A stretch of DNA of 64,000 nucleotides, from contig CAWUSW010000021.1 in NCBI GenBank assembly GCA_963925675.1, forward strand, positions 32,601 to 96,600, in the 5' to 3' direction. This DNA is from Eutrophocola sp963925675. Its GTDB lineage: Bacteria; Pseudomonadota; Gammaproteobacteria; Pseudomonadales; Pseudohongiellaceae. Position numbers and translations under genes: made by a program. Positions 27,950 through 34,692 of this stretch are shown here, piece after piece. Every line of letters starts with the position of its first letter. The first letter of the stretch is position 1. The notes under the pieces are model-generated. The model worked only from the letters and a program-made list of their open reading frames with translations. It did no database searches and had not been told where the DNA came from.

Positions 27950-29347
27950 ATGGCCAAAATAAACAAAAAATTTGATCTTCTGGTGATAGGAAGTGGCCCG
28001 GCAGGCGAAGCTGCAGCGATGAATGCAGCAAAGGCCGGTAAAACAGTTGCCATTGTCAGTGATAAACCGCGCCCTGGTGGAAACTGCACATTCCTTGGGA
28101 CTATTCCCTCCAAGGCTATACGTTATTCTGTAAAACAGGTGATCCATTTTCATAGCAATCCGCTATTGCGTGATCTGTGCGATATGAAAAAATTGACCTT
28201 TCAACATGCCCTGGAAAATGCCGAGCGGGTGATATACGAGCAAAGCAAATCCAGGCTCGACGCCTATGAGCGCAATAGTGTGCCGGTCTTTAAAGGCAGA
28301 GCCAGTTTTATTAATACTCACCAGATTGAGGTGACTGAAGGCAAAAATAAAACCAGACTTGAGGCTAAAAACTTCATCCTGGCGACTGGTTCAAGGCCCT
28401 ATCGACCCGAAATCGTGGATTTTGATCATCCTCGAGTATTTGATAGCGATACCATTTTGCAGCTCAAGGATACTCCGAAAAAAGTTACCATTATTGGTGC
28501 CGGCGTTATTGGCTGTGAATATGCATCCATTTTTGGCGGGATGAAAATGAAAGTAGAAATGATTAATCCTGCTGAAACTCTGCTGTCCTTTCTGGATACT
28601 GAAATTACCGATGCGCTTAGTTATCACTTGCAGAACATGGGTGTTCGCTGCCGTCATCAGGAGCATTTCAGCAAACTTGAATACCATGATGATCATGTGG
28701 TGACCTATTTAGAGTCAGGTAAAAAAATTAAAAGCGATATTCTTCTGTGGGCGAATGGGCGTACTGGAAATACCGATGGACTTGATCTGGAAGCCATTGG
28801 GCTTGCTGCTGATAGTCGAGGCAGACTGGAAGTAAACAAGAATTATCAGACTAAAGTCGAGAATATTTATGCCGCTGGCGATGTCATCGGCTGGCCCTCA
28901 TTAGCAAGCTCGGCCTACGATCAGGGCAGGGCGGCCTGCAATGCCATTATTAACCCGGATGAGTTTCACTATGTGAAAGATGTAGCCACAGGGATCTACA
29001 CTATTCCGGAAATCAGTACTGTGGGATATACAGAGCAGGAGCTGACGAAGAAGAAAATACCCTATGAAGTAGGCAAAGCATTTTTCCGCAATATCGCTCG
29101 AGCCCAGATTACCGGGGACGAGGTGGGTATGCTAAAAATTATTTTTCACGTTGATACCCTTGAGATTCTTGGCATTCATTGTTTCGGTGACCAGGCTTCG
29201 GAAATCGTTCATATTGGCCAGGCCATTATGAATCAGCGTGGCAAGGCTAATAGTCTCAAGTATTTTATTAATACAACTTTTAATTACCCCACCATGGCGG
29301 AGGCCTATAAGGTTGCCGCTTTGAACGGTATTAACCGCTTGTTTTGA
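27950..29347 (+). CDS. sthA: Soluble pyridine nucleotide transhydrogenase
   Basis: SthA is a cytoplasmic FAD protein that equilibrates NADPH/NAD+ with NADP+/NADH. The 465-residue product has the FAD-binding VIGSGPAGEAAA, the NAD(P)-binding VTIIGAGVIGCEYA, and AAGDVIG. It has the SthA version of the disulfide region, GGNCTFLGTIPSKA, in which the second redox cysteine of lipoamide dehydrogenases is threonine. This separates it from Lpd and glutathione reductase. It lies 42 bases after apbE and ahead of complex I, and in Pseudomonas it sits near nqr-apbE. Confidence 0.96.
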   Translation: MAKINKKFDLLVIGSGPAGEAAAMNAAKAGKTVAIVSDKPRPGGNCTFLGTIPSKAIRYSVKQVIHFHSNPLLRDLCDMKKLTFQHALENAERVIYEQSKSRLDAYERNSVPVFKGRASFINTHQIEVTEGKNKTRLEAKNFILATGSRPYRPEIVDFDHPRVFDSDTILQLKDTPKKVTIIGAGVIGCEYASIFGGMKMKVEMINPAETLLSFLDTEITDALSYHLQNMGVRCRHQEHFSKLEYHDDHVVTYLESGKKIKSDILLWANGRTGNTDGLDLEAIGLAADSRGRLEVNKNYQTKVENIYAAGDVIGWPSLASSAYDQGRAACNAIINPDEFHYVKDVATGIYTIPEISTVGYTEQELTKKKIPYEVGKAFFRNIARAQITGDEVGMLKIIFHVDTLEILGIHCFGDQASEIVHIGQAIMNQRGKANSLKYFINTTFNYPTMAEAYKVAALNGINRLF

Positions 29348-29359
29348 ACAATCGGGCCT

Positions 29360-29415
29360 CACTGTTTACCAGTGGTATTTAAACGCCCTGTAGGCCTTGA
29401 TTTCTTTGGGCGTTT
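29360..29415 (+). terminator. Possible sthA terminator (two small inverted repeats)
   Basis: CACTG and CAGTG pair at 29360-29374, and AAACGCCC at 29381-29388 pairs with GGGCGTTT at 29408-29415 across 19 bases. Neither is followed by a long T-run, so termination is plausible but not clear. Confidence 0.35.
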
Positions 29416-29505
29416 CCAGAAAAGTACTTGATCGAATTCGCCTTAAAGTGTAAATTGTCACCCCGCTTGATGCAGTGAAACTCTCCGGGTTTAAACCTTT
29501 TTTGG

Positions 29506-29558
29506 AGTCCGATTTCCTGCCCAAAAATATACAGAATTGTAGATTTTTGCATCGGACT
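29506..29558 (+). promoter_or_regulatory. Inverted repeat in the nuo leader
   Basis: AGTCCGAT at 29506-29513 and ATCGGACT at 29551-29558 are perfectly complementary across a 37-base AT-rich interval, 52 bases before the first possible nuoA start. It could be a hairpin in the nuo leader or paired half-sites for a regulator. Confidence 0.4.
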
Positions 29559-29609
29559 GGATTAGCTAGCCAGTTCTAAACATGTGTCGTTTCTTGTGCA
29601 GTTATAAGG

Positions 29610-30092
29610 TTGGCAGGCTTGAATATAGATCTCTTTCCCCTGATTGTTTATAGCACCATCTCTGTTGGCCTGATTGCAGGCTTTATCGTTATATCTTCAT
29701 TACTTGGCCAGAAGCGTAATGACCACGCCACTCACGATGTATATGAGTCTGGTGTTTTGCCGGTCGGCTCGCCCAATATTAAAATATCGGTCCCTTTCTA
29801 CCTTACCGCAATCCTGTTCATTATTTTTGATCTTGAGGCTGTGTTTCTTTTTGCCTGGGCAATTTCAATACGTGAGGCAGGTTGGGTTGGCTTTATTGAA
29901 GTCTTTATCTTTATTTCCATACTGGTAGCAGGTCTGGTTTATTTATATCGCAGTGGTGCGCTGGAATGGCGCACAAGCCGCCAGATAAGAGATCTGGATG
30001 CCCTGATTGGTGAAGGGGGCGTCGTTAATATAGGTAACTCTCATGATGACGCTAAAATAATTGATGGCGATGCCCATGGAGAGCATAAATGA
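29610..30092 (+). CDS. nuoA: NADH-quinone oxidoreductase subunit A
   Basis: NuoA is a small membrane subunit of complex I at the junction with the peripheral arm. The product, about 160 residues, has three membrane segments and the family signatures YESGVLPVGSP and FLFDLE-like IIFDLEAVFLF. A long hydrophilic C-terminal tail of about 35 residues extends beyond the third helix. There is no ATG near the start: TTG at 29610 or, better spaced from AAGG, TTG at 29619. Its last codons overlap nuoB in an ATGA. It is the first gene of the nuo operon. Confidence 0.93.
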   Translation: MAGLNIDLFPLIVYSTISVGLIAGFIVISSLLGQKRNDHATHDVYESGVLPVGSPNIKISVPFYLTAILFIIFDLEAVFLFAWAISIREAGWVGFIEVFIFISILVAGLVYLYRSGALEWRTSRQIRDLDALIGEGGVVNIGNSHDDAKIIDGDAHGEHK

Positions 30093-30784
30093 GTTGGGAA
30101 TTAGTCAGGCCTGAAGATGCTTCTGATCCACGCCCTGGTATGGAACAGTTTGACGACTATATTCGTAAGAATGTCGTGATGACCACACTTGAAGATATGT
30201 TGGCATGGTCGCGGAAGAATTCCCTTTGGCCATTCAATTTTGGCCTCTCTTGCTGTTATGTAGAAGCGGCAACCGCCATATCCAGTCGCCATGATATTTC
30301 ACGTTTTGGTGCTGAGGTTTTTCGCGCTACTCCCCGACAGGCTGACATGATCATTATTGCTGGCACCGTGTTTAGAAAAATGGCACCGGTTGTTCAGCGT
30401 TTGTATGAGCAAATGATGGAGCCGCGTTGGGTTATTTGTATGGGATCTTGTGCTAATTCAGGCGGGATGTATGACATCTACTCGGTAGTGCAGGGTGTTG
30501 ATAAATTTTTACCTGTTGATGTCTATGTTTCTGGTTGTCCGCCGCGTCCTGAAGCCTTGTTGCAAGGCCTGAACCTGTTACAGGATTCGATTGGCAAGAA
30601 ACGCCGTCCGGTGAGCTGGGTAATTAACGACCAGGGCATTTATGAACGTGAAAAAGTTGAAATACAGCGTGAAGTCCGATTAAAAGACCGTATCAGCGCC
30701 ACTGAGTTAGTCAGTCCTGATGAGGTCGGCCCGAGCTATTTTGATGTGGTATCCGGTAAAAAAGGCCCGCACGACCAGGATTAA
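30089..30784 (+). CDS. nuoB: NADH-quinone oxidoreductase subunit B
   Basis: NuoB holds the terminal [4Fe-4S] cluster N2, which passes electrons to quinone. The 231-residue product shows the adjacent cysteine pair in SCCYVEA plus cysteines in CMGSCANSGG and SGCPPRPEAL. The start overlaps the nuoA stop by four bases (ATGA). The C-terminal 40 residues are charged and variable. A 77-base spacer with an 8-bp hairpin separates it from nuoCD. Confidence 0.97.
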   Translation: MSWELVRPEDASDPRPGMEQFDDYIRKNVVMTTLEDMLAWSRKNSLWPFNFGLSCCYVEAATAISSRHDISRFGAEVFRATPRQADMIIIAGTVFRKMAPVVQRLYEQMMEPRWVICMGSCANSGGMYDIYSVVQGVDKFLPVDVYVSGCPPRPEALLQGLNLLQDSIGKKRRPVSWVINDQGIYEREKVEIQREVRLKDRISATELVSPDEVGPSYFDVVSGKKGPHDQD

Positions 30785-30797
30785 ATCGTATTAAAAC

Positions 30798-30827
30798 AGG
30801 CCTTAAAGCATAACGTTGATAAGGCCT
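30798..30827 (+). other. Intercistronic hairpin between nuoB and nuoCD
   Basis: AGGCCTTA at 30798-30805 pairs perfectly with TAAGGCCT at 30820-30827 around a 14-base loop. There is no T-run. It may modulate mRNA processing or relative expression within the operon. Confidence 0.45.
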
Positions 30828-30861
30828 TGAACTAAATGATTGAGAAAAATAGAGACTAAAC

Positions 30862-32646
30862 TTGAGTAAGGTAAGCGAACAAGTATCACAGGAAACCGGG
30901 GAACAGATGCCTGCGGTTATAAGCGCTCTGTACCAGAAGTTTGGTGAGTCATCCTTTGTCCGTCAACACACGGCTGAAAGTATGCCTACGCTCTGGTTAG
31001 GCCGGGACAAACTTCTGGAAGTATTGGCTTATCTCAAAAGTGAATATATTCCTCGCTTTGAAATGCTGCTTGATGTGACCGCCATAGACGAGCGTGTACG
31101 CGTTAACAGAGCAGGCCAGCCAGACAGTGATTTTACGGTTGTTTACCACCTGATTTCCTTTTCAGGTAATTGTGATATTCGCCTCAAAGTTGCCTTGATT
31201 GAAGCGGATCAAAATATTCCTACTATTATTCCCCTGTGGCCTGCTGCCAACTGGCATGAGCGGGAAATGTGGGACATGTTCGGGATCAATGTTACCGGTC
31301 ATCCAAATCTTTCCAGAATTTATTGCCCCCCGACATGGGTAGGTCATCCCCTGCGTAAAGAGCATCCTGCCAGAGCGACGGAAATGGATCCGTACACTAT
31401 GAGTGACGCTATACAGGATCGCGAACAGGAAGCCATGCGATTTAAGCCAGAAGAATGGGGCATGACCAAGGGCACCGATACGTCTGAGTATATGTTTCTG
31501 AACTTCGGCCCCAATCACCCGGCAGCCCATGGTGTTATTCGCTTTGCCTTACAGCTGGATGGGGAATATGTTATTGATTGTGTCCCCGATGTTGGCTATC
31601 ACCATCGCGGCGCAGAAAAAATGGGTGAACGTCAAAGCTGGCACACTTATATCCCCTATACCGACAGAATCGACTATCTGGGCGGTGTGATGAACAATCT
31701 GCCCTATGTGATGGCGGTCGAGAAAATGGCAGGAATCAAGGTGCCTGACAGGGTGCAGACGATTCGCGTGATGTTGTCAGAGTTTTTCCGCATTTGTAGT
31801 CACCTGTTGTTTTATGGCACATGGGCGGTGGATCTTGGTCAATTATCTCCCTTGTTTTACTGTTTTGTAGACCGCGAAAAGGCCTTCAATATTATTGAAT
31901 CCATTACCGGTGGTCGTATGCATCCGAGCTGGTTCCGCATCGGCGGTCTTGCTCAGGATCTACCCAACGGTTGGGACAAGCTGATCCGTGAATTTGTCGA
32001 TTACTTCCCGGCACGTCTGGCGGAATACGACAAAATGATCATGCAAAATACAGTGATTCGCCAGCGTACCCGTGGCGTAGGTTCCATGACTACACAGGAT
32101 GCCTTTGACTGGGGTATGACCGGTCCGGCGTTAAGAGCAACGGGACTGGAATGGGATTACCGTAAAGACCGCCCTTACAGTGGTTATGAGAATTTTGAAT
32201 TTGAAGTGCCCATTGCGGTTAATGGTGACTGCTATGATCGAGCGGCTGTCCGTGTTGAAGAGATGCGTCAGAGCTGCAGGATTATCAAGCAGTGTCTGGA
32301 AAATATGCCTGAGGGCCCCTATAAGTCAGATCATCCATTAACAACGCCACCCTTAAAAGAAAAGAGCAAGCTGCATATTGAAACGCTGATTGATCATTTC
32401 CTCAGCGTAAGCTGGGGACCAATCATGGATCCAACCGAGGTATCCATGACTATTGAAGCCACCAAAGGCTTGAATATGTATTACCTGATCAATGATGGCG
32501 GTAGTGGCTCATACAGAACAAGAATTCGTACTCCTTCGTTTATTCACATTCAGGCCATACCATTTTTAAGCAGAGGTTTGATGCTGGCAGACTTTACCGC
32601 CGTTGTTGCAACGACGGACTTTGTCATGGCTGATGTGGATAAATAA
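30862..32646 (+). CDS. nuoC: NADH-quinone oxidoreductase fused subunit C/D
   Basis: The 594-residue product fuses the 30-kDa (NuoC) and 49-kDa (NuoD) subunits, as in E. coli and Pseudomonas. The NuoC part ends in the ANWHEREMWDMFGI and HPLRKEHPAR region. The NuoD part begins at about residue 200 (FLNFGPNHPAAHG), with GYHHRGAEKMGERQ and RTRIRTPSF, and shapes the quinone site near N2. The start appears to be TTG at 30862, since the next ATG (30907) would trim 15 residues; neither has a strong Shine-Dalgarno. Symbol nuoC (also called nuoCD). Confidence 0.95.
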   Translation: MSKVSEQVSQETGEQMPAVISALYQKFGESSFVRQHTAESMPTLWLGRDKLLEVLAYLKSEYIPRFEMLLDVTAIDERVRVNRAGQPDSDFTVVYHLISFSGNCDIRLKVALIEADQNIPTIIPLWPAANWHEREMWDMFGINVTGHPNLSRIYCPPTWVGHPLRKEHPARATEMDPYTMSDAIQDREQEAMRFKPEEWGMTKGTDTSEYMFLNFGPNHPAAHGVIRFALQLDGEYVIDCVPDVGYHHRGAEKMGERQSWHTYIPYTDRIDYLGGVMNNLPYVMAVEKMAGIKVPDRVQTIRVMLSEFFRICSHLLFYGTWAVDLGQLSPLFYCFVDREKAFNIIESITGGRMHPSWFRIGGLAQDLPNGWDKLIREFVDYFPARLAEYDKMIMQNTVIRQRTRGVGSMTTQDAFDWGMTGPALRATGLEWDYRKDRPYSGYENFEFEVPIAVNGDCYDRAAVRVEEMRQSCRIIKQCLENMPEGPYKSDHPLTTPPLKEKSKLHIETLIDHFLSVSWGPIMDPTEVSMTIEATKGLNMYYLINDGGSGSYRTRIRTPSFIHIQAIPFLSRGLMLADFTAVVATTDFVMADVDK

Positions 32647-32681
32647 GTGGCAGGAGACAAAATGCAGGATGCAAGCAGTAT

Positions 32682-32790
32682 GTAGGTTGGATAAAGCTCG
32701 TAGAGTCGTCATCCAACAATGAAGGTCACAGACAAACTGGAAATAAGCAGGTCGGCAAACAAGCACAGGTTCGCCATCCGACAATGACAG
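32682..32790 (+). repeat. Two diverged REP-like palindromic units between nuoCD and nuoE
   Basis: Unit one is GTAG followed by GTTGGAT (32686-32692) pairing with ATCCAAC (32711-32717). Unit two has GTCGG (32751-32755) and CCGAC (32778-32782). Both right arms run into CAATGA. The GTAG head and GTTGGAT...ATCCAAC arms match the general form of bacterial REP sequences. No further copy was noticed by eye elsewhere in the window, so the repeat nature rests on form and on the similarity of the two units. Confidence 0.55.
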
Positions 32791-32811
32791 ATAACAACCA
32801 AGAAACTATTG

Positions 32812-33324
32812 ATGAATAATTTAATTGCCACAACAGCCATCAAGGCCCGCCAACTAACGGAAGAGGAAATTCATGAGATCGAACATGAAAAGACTCATTA
32901 TCCTTATACACAGGCTGTAGGCCTTGAGGCGTTGAAAATTGTGCAGAAGTATCAGGGCTGGGTTTCTGATGAAAGCTTGTTAGCGGTTTCAGAGTATTTG
33001 GATATCTCCCCTGATGAGCTGGAAGGAGTGGCCACTTTTTTCAACATGATTTTTCGACGTCCGGTTGGAAAAAATGTCATTTTACTCTGCGACAGCGTTG
33101 CCTGCTGGATGCTGGGCTGTGATTCCTTAAAAGCGCATTTTACCAAGACTCTGGGAATTGACTATGGGGAAACTACTGAAGATGACTTGTTTACCCTGAT
33201 TCCTGTGCCGTGTTTAGGAGATTGTGACAAAGCGCCAGTGATGATGATTGGTCGCGAAACTTATCGCAATCTGACGACAGACAAAATTGATGAAATCATC
33301 GCTGAATACCGTAGTAAAAATTAA
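32812..33324 (+). CDS. nuoE: NADH-quinone oxidoreductase subunit E
   Basis: NuoE carries the [2Fe-2S] cluster N1a beside the FMN subunit. The 170-residue product has the cluster cysteines in CDSVACWMLG and CLGDCDKAP and the helical N-terminal region with VATFFNMIFRRPVG. I start it at ATG 32812; a TTG one codon upstream is possible. A 165-base spacer carrying REP-like palindromes separates it from nuoCD, longer than usual for this operon. Confidence 0.96.
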   Translation: MNNLIATTAIKARQLTEEEIHEIEHEKTHYPYTQAVGLEALKIVQKYQGWVSDESLLAVSEYLDISPDELEGVATFFNMIFRRPVGKNVILLCDSVACWMLGCDSLKAHFTKTLGIDYGETTEDDLFTLIPVPCLGDCDKAPVMMIGRETYRNLTTDKIDEIIAEYRSKN

Positions 33325-33356
33325 ACCAAATTATTTAGATTCTTAAAGAGATTTAA

Positions 33357-34631
33357 TTGACCACGATGGACAAGCCATTAACGAAGAATATTGAAGAGGG
33401 CAGAGCGCCTTTTAACTTCAAGCAATATGAAGCTGCCGGCGGCTATGAAAGTGTCCGTAAAGTAGTGACTATGGCGCCAAATGATGTGGTTACCCTGGTA
33501 AAGGATGCTGGTCTGGGTGGTCGTGGTGGCGCGGGCTTTAATACCGGTCTGAAATGGAGCTTTGTTCCAGCGCCGGATGGTGGACCTCGTTATCTGGTCA
33601 TTAACGGCGACGAAATGGAACCAGGTACCTTTAAAGATCGTTTGTTAATGGAAAATGACCCTCATTTGCTTGTTGAGGGCATGATCACTACCTGTTTTGC
33701 ACTACAGGCATCTTGCGGTTATATCTTCTTGCGTGGTGAATACACTGTTGCTGAGGAAAGATTACTAGCCGCTATTGCTGAAGCTTATGAAAATGGCATG
33801 CTCGGTAAAAATATACTTGGGTCAGGCTTTGATCTGGATATTTATCTGCATACCAGTGCCGGACGCTATATATGTGGTGAAGAAACAGCGCTGATTAATG
33901 CCCTGGAAGGCAAGCGTGCCAATCCTCGTGCGAAACCGCCGTTTCCACAGGTGAGTGGTTTATGGGGGCGTCCCACCGTCGTTAACAATGTGGAAACCAT
34001 CTGCAATATTCCTGGCATTGTCGTTAATGGCGTCGATTGGTATCAGGGACTTGGGCTAGGCGAATTTGTTGGCACACGTATTTCGGGTGTTAGTGGCAGG
34101 GTCAACAACCCTGGCTGTTGGGAAGTGCCTGTTGGTATTACTTTTCGCCAATTGCTTGAAGATTATGCCGGTGGCATGCAGGACGGCTACGAGCTTAAAG
34201 CGTTTCTGCCAGGCGGCGGTTCCACAGACTTCCTGATGCCAGAGCATCTGGATCTGGTGATGGATCCCGGAGCCGTACAAAAAGCCGGCAGCCGTTTGGG
34301 AACGTCCTTGATAATGGTGCTTGATGACAAGACCTGCCCGGTTGGTTGTATTCGCAACCTGATCAAATTTTTTGCACACGAAAGCTGTGGCTGGTGTACG
34401 CCATGTCGTGACGGATTACCCTGGACAGAACAGATGCTGGATAAGCTTGAAGAAGGCACCGGCAGCTTGAAAGATATCGAAATATTAAAAGAAATGACCG
34501 GCTATATGGGTATAGGGAATACATTCTGTGCATTGGCACCGGGTGCGATGGAACCTCTGCAGAGCGGTCTTAAATATTTTATTGATGAATTTGAAGCCCA
34601 TGTTGATCATGGGTGCGGTTATAGTAAGTAA
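33357..34631 (+). CDS. nuoF: NADH-quinone oxidoreductase subunit F
   Basis: NuoF binds NADH, FMN and cluster N3, the entry point of electrons into complex I. The 424-residue product has GRGGAGFNTGLKW for the nucleotide/FMN site, NGDEMEPGTFKDR, and cluster cysteines in CGWCTPCRDG plus a later NTFCALAPG cysteine. TTG at 33357 is the best-placed start (AAAGAG seven bases before it); an in-frame ATG at 33366 is three codons later with poorer spacing. Confidence 0.96.
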   Translation: MTTMDKPLTKNIEEGRAPFNFKQYEAAGGYESVRKVVTMAPNDVVTLVKDAGLGGRGGAGFNTGLKWSFVPAPDGGPRYLVINGDEMEPGTFKDRLLMENDPHLLVEGMITTCFALQASCGYIFLRGEYTVAEERLLAAIAEAYENGMLGKNILGSGFDLDIYLHTSAGRYICGEETALINALEGKRANPRAKPPFPQVSGLWGRPTVVNNVETICNIPGIVVNGVDWYQGLGLGEFVGTRISGVSGRVNNPGCWEVPVGITFRQLLEDYAGGMQDGYELKAFLPGGGSTDFLMPEHLDLVMDPGAVQKAGSRLGTSLIMVLDDKTCPVGCIRNLIKFFAHESCGWCTPCRDGLPWTEQMLDKLEEGTGSLKDIEILKEMTGYMGIGNTFCALAPGAMEPLQSGLKYFIDEFEAHVDHGCGYSK

Positions 34632-34692
34632 TAATATACATTAATATATTCTTATAACTTATTGTAAATATTGATTTTTTTCGGAGTTTTAG

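Noticed and set aside
29381..29415. Classic terminator after sthA
   Set aside because: The 8-base arms are perfect, but the 19-base loop and absence of a T-run make it a weak case; it is listed only as possible.
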